Source of the DNA: Botryococcus braunii | Lineage: Eukaryota; Chlorophyta; Trebouxiophyceae | Assembly: GCA_002005505.1 (NCBI GenBank) | Contig: MVGU01001049.1 | Span: 25,001 to 42,500 of the forward strand | Direction: 5' to 3' | DNA length: 17,500 nt | Shown: positions 1 to 9,135 of the stretch, in pieces | Layout of the letters: the number at the start of each line of letters is the position of its first letter | Position numbering within the stretch: the stretch's first letter is position 1 | The notes under the pieces: model-generated | What the model saw: the letters and a program-made list of their open reading frames with translations, nothing else | Databases searched by the model: none | What the model was told of the DNA's origin: nothing | Translations under genes and position numbers: made by a program

Positions 1-265
1 AAGTTTGGAATAGGGGATCGAGGAGAAGGCCTTGGGGTTTCTGCTGACGGTGATTTGGGAAGTGGGACCCCCCAGGGGTGGATGAATTGACAAAGGGTCA
101 GTGGAGGAACCCAGAGATATGTCCTGATTAGGATCTAGGGAGTATGGACCGTATGGCCCATACGGTGTGTGTGGGGGGGGGGGGTGGGATCAGCCATGGA
201 AGGCATGAGCGGGGGAAACCCAAACAACTCTACTGACAAGGATCTGGGGAGTGATGGGCCGCCAG
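1..265 (+). other. Intron end upstream of the methyltransferase exon, with decayed internal repeats
   Basis: Most of this stretch reads as the intron before the first recognisable methyltransferase exon; it ends in GCCAG at 261-265. It carries a G-run at about 172-184 inside a GT-rich patch. A segment at 44-96 resembles 233-286, which spans the true acceptor and the first exon codons, and a third shorter echo lies at about 124-146 (GGATCTAGGGAGT). Upstream exons encoding the N-terminal part of the enzyme are not in the window. Confidence 0.5.
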
Positions 266-482
266 GGGTGGATGAATCATCAAAGGCGATTGCCCTGGCA
301 CTCACCAACAGGGAGCTGAACGGCATCTCTGCTGAGCACTGCGCATTTGTGGCTGCGGAGGTGGGCAGCTTCATGGCAGCTGCCCAAAAGGAGGGGCAGC
401 ACTATGACCTGCTCATATTGGACCCTCCCAAGCTGGCCCCTTCTAAGAAAGTCTTGACCCAGGCCCTCAGCAAGTACCGCAG
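266..482 (+). CDS. rlmI-like: RlmI-like SAM-dependent rRNA (cytosine-C5) methyltransferase, internal exon
   Basis: This is an internal exon of a class I SAM-dependent methyltransferase of the RlmI/YccW (COG1092) family, which methylates C5 of a cytosine in large-subunit rRNA. Plants have nuclear homologues, likely organellar. The exon starts after GCCAG with two leading bases completing a Gly codon. It then reads VDESSKAIALA, the end of the Rossmann strand that binds the SAM ribose (family pattern VDxSxxAL), then a helix containing ELNG, then YDLLILDPPKLAPSKK with the catalytic-loop motif DPPK at 421-432. It ends in KYR plus two bases (AG) before a GT donor at 483. Joining to 942 completes Arg and gives KYRRLN, as the family predicts, so the splice phase fits exactly. 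The preceding SAM-binding strand and any PUA domain lie upstream of the window. The family call is strong; cellular location and rRNA target are inferred. Confidence 0.88.
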
Positions 483-790
483 GTACCGCCCACGCTGTTA
501 TTGAGCAGCTTTCAGAGGCACAGAAGGTATCTTGTATTGGTCCCCGATGTATTTTCTGTGTGGATTATAAACTCACCTAATTCATGCGGCCTGCCGTCTC
601 ATTCATTCTGCATGACCGCCTGGCCTTTTCTTCACACCCTCCCCTCCTCCTCCTAAGTGGATCCCCCCCCCCCCAAAAAAAACGAAAAAAAGAAAAAGTA
701 AAATAGAAATAAAGCCTGTGCCCCATAGAAATTTCTTGTTTTTTTTTTTTTTTTTTTTTTTTTTTTTCTGTTTGTTTTTCTTTTTTTTCC

Positions 791-829
<39 letters not shown>

Positions 830-941
830 TTTGGCTTTTTGGTCTTTTTGTTTATTTTCTAATCTTCTTTCCTTTTCCTTCCCCCCCCCCCCCCTTTTTC
901 ACCCGAGAAATAAAAACTGAAGACGAGTAGTGGGGCACCAG
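483..941 (+). other. Intron of the methyltransferase gene with extreme T/C tracts
   Basis: The donor is GTACCG and the acceptor CACCAG. The intron contains a C-run followed by an A-run at 665-683, then almost uninterrupted T with short C patches at 735-900, ending in a C-run at 881-894. A possible branch-point sequence, AAACTGA, lies at 914-920, about 25 bases before the acceptor. The T/C region is an exaggerated polypyrimidine tract. No gene is seen in it. Confidence 0.75.
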
Positions 942-1047
942 GTTGAATGCGGCGGCCATGAGGTTGGTGGAGGCTGGCGGCCTGCTGATGACCTGCTCCT
1001 GCTCAGGGGCAGTCACTCAGAGTGGTGCCTTTCTGCCTATCTTGCAG
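942..1047 (+). CDS. rlmI-like: RlmI-like methyltransferase, internal exon with the TCSCSG motif
   Basis: The exon begins with one base that completes the split Arg codon, then reads [20 protein letters not shown] and continues [15 protein letters not shown]. The block TCSCSG at 991-1008 is the motif-VI cysteine region shared by RlmI homologues; plant forms, as I recall them, read [11 protein letters not shown] followed by MTQSG. The exon ends on a complete CAG codon (1045-1047) before GTGCTC, so it is phase 0 at its 3' end. That matches the next exon, which opens with GAG. Together with the DPPK exon it forms the catalytic half of the methyltransferase fold. I see no frameshift or missing key residue. 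Confidence 0.88.
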
Positions 1048-1626
1048 GTGCTCCCCCCCCCCCCCCACCCCCCGGGAAGCTATCCTGTCCGAACACCTTT
1101 GACTGGTCCGTCCACCTTGGGTGGCAGAGGAAAGGGAAGAGTGGCTGATCTTGCCCAAGACTGATCGACTGTCTGAGGTGGGAATGGATGGGCTTGTGAA
1201 TGATTGAGCGAGCGAGAGGTCAGCGAAGGCACTGTTTTTCGAGAGTGTAATATGCTGTTTAATGGAACCGCATCCATGAATCAAGTCTATGGTGGACAAC
1301 TTATGAAGAATTCACGTTCAAAAGTGTGCTTGAGTGTATGTCGGATTAATGGCTGTCTAAGGGCCCAGAGAGGCTAGAGGATCTGGTTCCTAGGGTGAAG
1401 TCCCTATGTCAAATGCGGTACAGCTGTTCCATCGTCAAGTGCTGTTGAGAGAATGGAGAAAGTGATGCAGGTCCGGACCCAAGGGGACGAAGGAGAGATT
1501 GGGAGGCCTCCTATAGGAGGCTCAACGAGGTGGGGGCTGGTGGAAGGGGAGAGGGGGGGGGTGGCAGACGGCCGGGAATCTCTCAAACAGCGACGAACAC
1601 TTTGTCAAGTGTCAGGATGCATGCAG
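1048..1626 (+). other. Last intron of the methyltransferase gene
   Basis: The donor is GTGCTC, followed at once by a C-run at 1052-1066. The acceptor is ATGCAG at 1621-1626. A G-run lies at about 1553-1561. A patch at 1192-1218 (GAATGATTGAGCGAGCGAGAGG) resembles the tetranucleotide-like tract at 14093-14130. The open frames here have no recognisable protein similarity. Confidence 0.7.
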
Positions 1627-1755
1627 GAGGCGGCTGCTGTGGCGGGACGACGGATAAGTGTCCTGCGGGTTGCTGGACCGGGCCCCGACCACCCCTTGGA
1701 CCCTGGATACCCGGAAGGCGCCTACCTAACCAATGTGCTTTTACGGGTGACCTAA
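1627..1755 (+). CDS. rlmI-like: RlmI-like methyltransferase, terminal exon and stop
   Basis: The terminal exon reads EAAAVAGRRISVLRVAG, then DHPLDPGYPEGAYL (from 1687), then TNVLLRVT and TAA at 1753-1755. In RlmI proteins this is the C-terminal strand pair; the DHPxxxxYPEGxYL block is highly conserved and the protein ends a few residues later, so the length is as expected. The exon starts in phase 0 after ATGCAG and joins the previous exon as LQ-EAA. A TGTAA, the usual chlorophyte polyadenylation signal, occurs at 1768-1772, but it is only 13 bases past the stop, so I do not claim it is used. Confidence 0.9.
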   Translation, partial: EAAAVAGRRISVLRVAGPGPDHPLDPGYPEGAYLTNVLLRVT

Positions 1756-3148
1756 ACCCAGAGGAGCTGTAATTAGAGATGAGCCTTATAAGGTCCATCT
1801 GGACACTGATGAGGACGCATATGTGACGCTGGCGTGACATTTGTATATGCCGGCAAGCTCGGAAGTAGGCCGTGCCGGACATCATGATCAGGCATTGGAA
1901 TGCTGCAATTCTGGCATCTGTTGGACTCGTGTAGGCCTCCAGCTAGCTGGCGGGGTCGATCCACGTGGCCTTGTGGCCGCACAACTCTTCTTATGTAGGG
2001 AAGGTTTTTAAAGGTAGCTAATTTAGTTGTACCAGCAGGTTAAGGGTTGTGTGCCTGTAGTGCTCAGGGGATGAGAGTGAGACACAGAGAGCAATTAGGA
2101 GACAATGGAGACGACGAGGTATGATTGCATGCGCTTGTATGGACCCTTCTTCCCTCTCTAGCCTTGGCCCTGGTTCCCTTGCCCTATAAGGAGGTCCGAG
2201 ACGTCGGGGACTGTACGCCGTACAGTGTACGGCATGCCAGCTGGATACGGGCCCGACATCACTTGTGACTGGGGACTGACTTAGATACTGCTGGCTTTAG
2301 AAAACCTGGAAGGAGACCGTTACAGTGCCGGACAGGGTTAGTGCAAATTTTTGCAATATTTGCACTGCATATTTAAGAAGCTGCCGACCCGGACTTGCGC
2401 ATTTCCCCATCTTGGTCCAGCGATTTGTGCTCGGCAAACTTAAATGGTCTACAGTTTTACAGGGGGAGGGCATGCACGTACCAGGCGTCAGAGCCGGTGC
2501 ATACAGCCGGTACGGACCACGTCTAAATTTACTTTCATACCACGCGTGAGTGGTTACGTAACGAGTACTTGCAGGCTGCGAGGCCTGCCAGGAATGATAC
2601 AGCTCCGCATGCCAAAGTGCCCAGTCTGATGTGGGGTCCGATTATATAAACAAATACGTAACCGGTTCTTGCACACGATAGGGCCGGCACAATAATGTGA
2701 ACGACATCCATCCCTTGGTGGACTCATCTCGTGAACCAAACTCCCCGTTCGTAAACACGTGTGTAAATCATCTTTGTAGTTACAGTTCAGTGCCGGGACT
2801 ATGTTAACAGAGTTTTTACGGTAGACCCGGAGCGCAAAGAGGAGCCTGTCATCCCTTGAGTGGTAACTTACAAACTACATGTTGCATCCCTCTGGGGGTG
2901 ACTTTCATACCATATACAGAGTGATACGTAGCACTCTATATATAGTCCAGGATGGTGCAACATCCTGGACTGCCGTGGCACAATGTGGTCTATCAACTCC
3001 AGTCTCCCTCAACCGCAAATCTCCTTCAGGAGACCTTGAAAGGGCTCGACACAATCCTTCCGGGGAGACTCTGCATGCAGTCCACGGCACTGCAACGTCC
3101 TGGACTGCTGTGGCCAGTCTCCCTCGGAGGTAAGTCTCCTTGAAAGAC
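1756..3148. other. Intergenic DNA with small degenerate repeats and hairpins
   Basis: No protein or RNA gene is recognised. Small inverted repeats are present, for example a 7-bp stem with a 3-base loop at 2217-2233 (GCCGTAC/GTACGGC). A segment beginning ACTTTCATACCA at 2531 recurs in diverged form at 2901, each followed by a GAGTG and TACGTA block. This suggests an old degenerate repeat. Confidence 0.5.
2945..3145. repeat. Hairpin and diverged tandem repeat with TCCTGGACTG core
   Basis: A perfect 10-bp inverted repeat lies at 2945-2954/2961-2970 (GTCCAGGATG, 6-base loop). Its right arm opens a segment, CAACATCCTGGACTGCCGTGG followed by CCAGTCTCCCTC and AAATCTCCTTCAGG. That segment recurs at about 3090-3145 as CAACGTCCTGGACTGCTGTGG, CCAGTCTCCCTC and AAGTCTCCTTG. 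The second copy is shorter internally. An 8-bp inverted pair, GCAGTCCA/TGGACTGC, also spans about 3076-3106. Confidence 0.65.
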
Positions 3149-3345
<197 letters not shown>

Positions 3346-4127
3346 CTGTCTCCTGGGCTTTTCGCCCCTTGATTAAAGAACGATATCTGGACTCAGGAGT
3401 GTCAAAGACTCAACTGCAAACCCCACACAAGGAGCAACTGTATATGGATGGCTAGGGGCCTCGGAGTGAGCTGATTCGTATGGATCCAGCTGCGAGTCAT
3501 CCGGCAAAATATTGGCACTTAACCCCGCGGACGCGCGTAGGAGCTTGCTGAATATCATAAAATTTGAAGACATTGCTTTATAAAACATCGCACACAAAAG
3601 GTTTTGAAATCACGGCTTTCTTTAAATTCTTAACCACGGCTCTGAACACGGTTGAGTTCAAGTTCATTTAGATCTAAGGGTATTCTTTTTAAAGACCCTA
3701 ATCCCATGCGCTTGCTGCATTCAAATGTGAATTTCGTTAGGTAATTACCGAACAAAAGCCCACCGGCCTGTTTCGACAAGCCCAGTGCTCTTTTGAAACC
3801 TTGAGCCCATAAGACAGGAACGGGCATGCTTTTTGTTAAAGCCTGTGGCAAATTTACTTTTTGAAAAGTTGATAAACTTTACTAGCCTCGAACTCTTCAA
3901 ACGCTTGATTTGATATCCAACATCCAAGGAACAGGATCTAGAATGACATCAATTGCGTCTGAGTGAAATGCCATCGAATATTCAATTCGATTCCTAGTTT
4001 TGAATATCTGCTTTTGGATCAAATGATCCCATTAGTTGTTGAAGATGAACGTAATGAGCCAGTATTGCGCGCAGTGCAAATCGAAACAGTTTTAATGACG
4101 GACGCCTTCATATATATATATGCAGTA
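3346..4127. other. Intergenic DNA, no recognised gene
   Basis: This moderately AT-rich sequence has short open frames on both strands but no recognisable family, no splice-phase pattern and no conserved motif. It does not resemble the repeat units that follow. Confidence 0.45.
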
Positions 4128-4799
<672 letters not shown>

Positions 4800-4954
4800 C
4801 CGTGCCCCCTCTCTCTACTCCCTCTTCCCTCCCTCCCTCTCCATATACATCATCCTTTTCACCTGTTCCGCCACTGTACATTCAGGAGCATCTGCACACG
4901 AAAACGCTTCGTAAATCATCTGATATAACACCGGTCGTCGAATATCCAGAGAAA

Positions 4955-5021
4955 ATATGCACACTGCACCGAGCTCACGCACACAGATCTGAGCAGGCAC
5001 CATTCTAAGCAGTGTGCATAT
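4955..5021. repeat. Inverted repeat inside unit A
   Basis: A 13-bp perfect inverted pair, ATATGCACACTGC (4955-4967) and GCAGTGTGCATAT (5009-5021), has a 41-base loop containing GAGCTCACGCACACAGATCTGAG. The arms and part of the loop match the arms of the larger hairpin in unit C (8279-8399). Unit B lacks the whole segment. Confidence 0.85.
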
Positions 5022-5261
5022 GGTACCAGGTCTAAATCGTGATGTGGTTGAGTGAATAGCCACGCATCCATCATGCTGATGTTCTTGGGTCGTACCATGA
5101 GCATTTCAAAAATACATTCAAGAGATCCTTGTGGTCTCTAAAGAGCATGGCAACCTGCCCAAACAAAACCATGCGCTATTTTTAGAATTATCATCCATGG
5201 AGCAGAGCTGTCTTAATCAAGATCATCCATGGACCAGAGACTATCTACCACTAGTAGAAAG

Positions 5262-5535
5262 AGATGTGTCCCAAACATCTCCCAAGGGTGTCCCTGTGTA
5301 TCCCACCTGAATGTCCCAAAAAGCGATGTCTCAAAGACCGCCCCCCCCCCCCCCCCAAATTATTTCCCATACATGTCCCAAACAGTCCGACTCCCAAACC
5401 CTTCCCAACCCTTTGCCATGACAATGTCCAAAATGAATGACCAAAAGTGTTCCAACACCCCTCCCAAAAGGGCCCCAAAATAGTTTCTTCCCAAACAAGT
5501 CGCAGTGGTATCCCAAGCCAACTCCCAAATTTTGG
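5262..5535. repeat. Degenerate TCCCAAA-rich minisatellite-like insert
   Basis: The motif TCCCAAA or close variants (CCCAAG, CCCAAC, TCCAAAA) recurs at irregular spacing throughout, often as TGTCCCAAAC. A C-run lies at about 5341-5356. It interrupts repeat unit A, since units B and C lack it. The irregular spacing and G-free motif argue against a functional telomere tract (plant type CCCTAAA). Sequence at 5536-5700 also appears foreign to the unit and contains a small AATGACA/TGTCATT hairpin at about 5573-5591. Confidence 0.65.
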
Positions 5536-6410
5536 AAGTCAGGTGTCTGCAACACATGTCAATCAGCTCACAATGACACAAACTGTCATTCAGCTCACAT
5601 CCACATTTATTAATTGGTGAAGATTCTGCATAAACATGTATTTGAAGTGCTGCAGCCCTCCCCATGCATGCATATACTGATATCGTTGGGACCCGACCCA
5701 AAACTTACCTTAGCTTGCAAGCCAATTGGACCGGAACCTTCTTAACAAGAGTACTTCAACCTTGGAGGTACCCTTGGATAAACAAATGCATGCACGTCCT
5801 CATTGGCCATTGCGCGAGTTTTTGATCCTTGCTGGCATTAATGCAGGATATCCTTGAACGCCTGTCAGACGCGCTCATCTTTCGAAAGCCGGGTCTGTAC
5901 AGTACTGACTAGTCAGCAAATGATATTGCCTAATCAACTTCTTAAGGCCAGATCATTTGTTAAAACGTTAACAGAGCACATCCACACAGCGGCCAGGACG
6001 GCTTAAAATGAAATCAAACATTGGTGATAAGTATGAAAGTACCCGAATTTCTGAAATATAAGCTTGGGCTTGAGAATAGTCCATCGGTACCGCTTGCTTC
6101 GGCTGCGTCCCGGGATCCCGTCAGTCCTTTAAATCAACACATGGTGGGCTATATGCATCTAGCCAATTTAGGAGGTTTAACCCAGAACACGCAAATAGCA
6201 TGAGGACATTATTGCTTTTTCAACCCAAATGTAATTGCTAAGTTGTAGCACACCTCTTCCGGTTTCTCCGGAGGCTGCACCACAATCTCATGACCCTGCA
6301 CTTCGGCACACCCCTCAGCACGCCGCTGAAAGTTTAGCCCGAAGACACGTAACATCCAAAGAAGTGCATACAAGTTTCGAAAGACAAGTGTTGAGCTGTC
6401 AACACACACA

Positions 6411-6455
6411 TTCTCTCTCTCCCTCCCTCTCTCCCTCTCCCTCTCCCTCTCCCTC

Positions 6456-6550
<95 letters not shown>

Positions 6551-6595
6551 CCCCCCTCCCTCCCCCCTCTCTCGCCTCCCTTTCCTCCCTCCCTC
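6411..6595. repeat. (CT)n tract between units A and B
   Basis: An imperfect CT/CCCT run is followed by pure CT and then C-rich sequence. It sits just upstream of the head of unit B, as the 4227-4799 tract sits upstream of unit A, so a pyrimidine tract may be an ancestral part of the unit. Confidence 0.9.
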
Positions 6596-7345
6596 TGCAT
6601 ATATCGCTCTCGTGCCCTAATCTGCCTCCGTTCAGGAGCAATTGCACTTATGCGAAAACGCTTCCTTACATAATATGATATCAACATTAATCGTTGATGA
6701 AATTCACGGTCATACCAACTTGAGCTGACAATAGGTCTGATTCTTGATGTGATTGGGTACCTGACTGCTAATTTTGTAGAGGGTCATACCGGGGTACTTA
6801 GATCAGTTAAAAAGTAGCTGAACTCATTCAACAGATCATCGTGGCCTCTAAAGAGCATGGCAACCTACCCAACCCAAACCGTACGCCACTTTGGTTGATC
6901 CATGGAGCAGAACCAATCCACCCGACCAACACGTTTTGGTCGCGCATATGTAAACATACCGGGTACCCCAGCTCGGATTGGAGCGCGTTCTTAGTAATAA
7001 AAGTTTGTCATTGGAGGTACCCTTGGATAGACAAAGTTCAGCCATTGGAATATGGATTTTTCAGAGCTTGGCAATCAGATTGACGGACCTCCTTTCCGAC
7101 CGCTGTGACGCTTTTTGATCCTTTCCAGTCAATACTTCAGGATCTCGTTGAAAGCCTCGTAGACGCGCTTATCCTTCCGAAAGTGGCTCTGTATAGCGTG
7201 GGAAAAATGCGCTTACACAATAAATCGTTATCATGGCAATTGCCTTGATAAAATCAATTGAGACGATCACAGAGCACATTCACACCGCAACGAGGACGAC
7301 AGTTTCAAATCACACAAAACACTGGTGATAAGTGTGTAAGTGTTG
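6596..7345 (+). repeat. Repeat unit B of the ~1.6-kb family
   Basis: Head blocks (TTCAGGAGCA, GAAAACGCTTCC, AAAGAGCATGGCAACCTACCCAA) run through about 7000. Middle blocks (TTGGAGGTACCCTTGGAT, TTCAGGATCTCG, CACAGAGCACATTCACACCGCAACGAGGACGAC) run to about 7310. The tail begins at about 7320 (ACTGGTGATAAGTG) and is then replaced by unrelated sequence until about 8030. It lacks the hairpin segment seen in units A and C. Confidence 0.8.
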
Positions 7346-7543
7346 AGTTCTGAACATTATTATTGAATGCCTTGTGCTTTAAGTGATCTTCATGTGTGCA
7401 CTATTAGGATATGGGTCCATTGAGAACATAAGGTACCTTGAGACACGGCAGATTCTGGACGTTTTCGAACATAAGGTACAATCCTATCTAGATCACACGT
7501 TTGTCGGATGAACTCTTAAGGCTGCCCCACCGGAGTGAATACC

Positions 7544-7677
7544 AACTGGTTGTGAAGATGCTGGGCATGACCAGATGCTAGTCTTGTCCAACAGTTGTGT
7601 GTGACACTCAGCAGACAGTCGTACGGACTGTAGCTGGAGTAACTTCGTCTATTGACGACCTGTCTGCTTTGTACAGG
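7544..7677 (+). repeat. 134-bp direct repeat, copy 1
   Basis: This matches 7870-8004 base for base apart from one extra A in the second copy. An internal 9-bp inverted pair (AGCAGACAG at 7610-7618, CTGTCTGCT at 7660-7668) and a nested ACAGTC/GACTGT pair give it hairpin potential. The copies are separated by 192 bases. I see no target-site duplication, primer-binding site or purine tract, so an LTR pair is not supported. Confidence 0.95.
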
Positions 7678-7869
7678 TACGGTGCGGCAGTGTGTGTTGT
7701 ATCATTGTTGCTATTGTGAGAGTGAACAAGCTTAGTGTACCCTGTAGTCACTCAAACAGACAAGGGACAGTGACTTCAGGGAGTATAGGCATGTACTTGA
7801 ACGTAGCCGTCTAGAGCCTTATCTAGTGATTGCTTGATCGGTGCTTGTGTACAAGATAATGATGTAACG

Positions 7870-8004
7870 AACTGGTTGTGAAAGATGCTGGGCATGACCA
7901 GATGCTAGTCTTGTCCAACAGTTGTGTGTGACACTCAGCAGACAGTCGTACGGACTGTAGCTGGAGTAACTTCGTCTATTGACGACCTGTCTGCTTTGTA
8001 CAGG
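7870..8004 (+). repeat. 134-bp direct repeat, copy 2
   Basis: This is the second copy of the 7544-7677 segment with a single one-base insertion (GAAAGATG against GAAGATG). The near identity stands out among surrounding repeats that are clearly diverged, so the duplication is recent or is an assembly artefact. Confidence 0.95.
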
Positions 8005-8029
8005 GAAAGCCGATTGCCCATAACCTTTC

Positions 8030-8130
8030 ACAGTAAGTACCCGAACTTTTTGGTGATAAAGGATGGCCGGAGATACGTTGATCGGTACCCCTTGCTTCGG
8101 CTTCGTCCCAAGAACCCGTCGCCTCCATAT
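8030..8130 (+). repeat. Tail fragment of the repeat family
   Basis: The blocks AGTACCCGAACTTTT, GATCGGTACCCCTTGCTTCGG and CTTCGTCCCAAGAACCCGTC match the tail of unit A at about 6040-6120. This is the remainder of unit B's tail after the insert, or a truncated extra copy. Confidence 0.7.
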
Positions 8131-8231
8131 TTCCCTCTCCATATTTCTGCCCCGTCGTCTCATCCACCTCTGCACATGCAGGAGCAACAAAGACGCTTCC
8201 GTAAATCATAGGGTATCAACATTGGTCGATG

Positions 8232-8265
8232 AAATCCATAGAGTATATATATACTCTATGGATTT
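8232..8265. repeat. Perfect 34-bp palindrome
   Basis: AAATCCATAGAGTATAT is followed directly by its exact reverse complement, with no spacer. It lies in the head of unit C just before the larger hairpin. The corresponding position in unit B has ordinary sequence (GAAATTCACGG). Confidence 0.95.
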
Positions 8266-8278
8266 GTATATGGATACT

Positions 8279-8319
8279 CATCTGCGCGCGCGTGCTCTAT
8301 AGATAGCTATGCAGTGTGC

Positions 8320-8367
<48 letters not shown>

Positions 8368-8399
8368 TGCACACTGCATAGAGCACGCGCGCGCAGATG
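8279..8399. repeat. Long hairpin with GC-rich stem and (AT)n loop
   Basis: The 22-bp arms CATCTGCGCGCGCGTGCTCT plus AT (8279-8300) and their reverse complement (8378-8399) match perfectly. A 10-bp inner pair follows (8311-8320 and 8368-8377), with a 10-base bulge on the left side only. The loop is mainly an AT dinucleotide tract (about 8321-8366). The element could extrude as a cruciform, or be a foldback or MITE-like remnant; no clear target-site duplication is seen. Confidence 0.92.
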
Positions 8400-9135
8400 T
8401 GAGCTGACCCCAGGTCTGAATCTGAATATTATTCGGTACCTGGCATCTAACCTCTAGAGGGTCATACCGGAATATACATATCAGGAACGCGACAGTTGAA
8501 CTCATTCAAGAGATCCTTGTGCTCCCTAAAGAGCATGGAAACCTACCCAACCCAAGCCATACGCTTAGACCGGTGCTTTCTCAACAAAAACCTTCAACCT
8601 TGGAGGTACCCTTAGACAGCTTCAACCATTAGAATATAAATTACTCGGTGTTTGGCAATCAGGCGGACGGACCTGACTTTTGATCAAAATGACATCTTGG
8701 GGTCCTTCCTTGGGTTGCTGCAGGATCTGAATGAACGCATCGTAGACGGGCTTATTTTTCGAAAAACGGATCTGTATGGCCAAAAAGAACTGCACTTACA
8801 CATTAAAATTCTATCAAGACAGGATATTTGTCCAAGCAATGACCGAGCACATCCTCACCGCAACGAGGATGACTCTTAATTATAAAGTGACACGAACGCA
8901 GGGAAGTACCCGAACTTTTGAAATATAAGCCTTGGCCCATTCCATCGTCACCGGCTGCGAGCCGGGATCCCGTCAATCCTTTGGATCACAAATGGTGGGC
9001 TAGATGCATTTAGCCAACTTAGGATGTTTAAGCCACAATACGCAATTAACATGAGGATGTTATTGCTTCTTCACACCAAATGTACATGTAAAGCAGTAAC
9101 ACAATCTTCCGGTTCCTCAGAACCACAAGCTCTTG

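Larger units (their letters stand above)
4841..6405 (+). repeat. Repeat unit A of a ~1.6-kb tandem family
   Basis: This is the first unit of a diverged head-to-tail array. The head (4841-5236) has CAGGAGCA, AACGCTTC, GAGATCCTTGTGG and AAAGAGCATGGCAACCT blocks. The middle (about 5715-6000) has TTCAACCTTGGAGGTACCCT, GCAGGAT and CAGAGCACATCCACAC blocks. The tail (about 6000-6405) has AGTACCCGAA, GCTTCGGCTGCGTCCCGGG and ATGGTGGGCTA blocks. The same blocks recur in the same order in units B and C. The unit is interrupted at about 5262-5700 by unrelated sequence. No transposase or reverse transcriptase frame is visible; its nature is unknown. Confidence 0.8.
7346..8030. other. Unrelated insert in the tail of unit B, carrying a direct duplication
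   Basis: This stretch interrupts the tail of repeat unit B. It contains the two near-identical 134-bp copies listed separately. No coding frame with recognisable similarity is present. Confidence 0.5.
8137..9135 (+). repeat. Repeat unit C of the ~1.6-kb family
   Basis: The head (8137-8560) has TGCAGGAGCA, GACGCTTCCGTAAATCAT, GTATCAACATTGGTCGATGAAAT, GAGATCCTTGTG and AAAGAGCATGGAAACCTACCCAA. The middle (8585-8875) has TTCAACCTTGGAGGTACCCT, GCAGGATCTG and GAGCACATCCTCACCGCAACGAGGATGAC. The tail (8900-9135) has AGTACCCGAACTTTTGAAATATAAG, CCGGGATCCCGTCA and ATGGTGGGCTA. It contains a palindrome and a large hairpin absent from unit B. No recognisable gene is present. Confidence 0.8.

Noticed and set aside
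5262..5535. Interstitial telomere array
   Set aside because: The TCCCAAA motifs are irregularly spaced and vary in sequence, without a perfect head-to-tail telomere unit.
7544..8004. LTR pair of a miniature retroelement
   Set aside because: No target-site duplication, tRNA primer-binding site or polypurine tract could be found at the expected positions.
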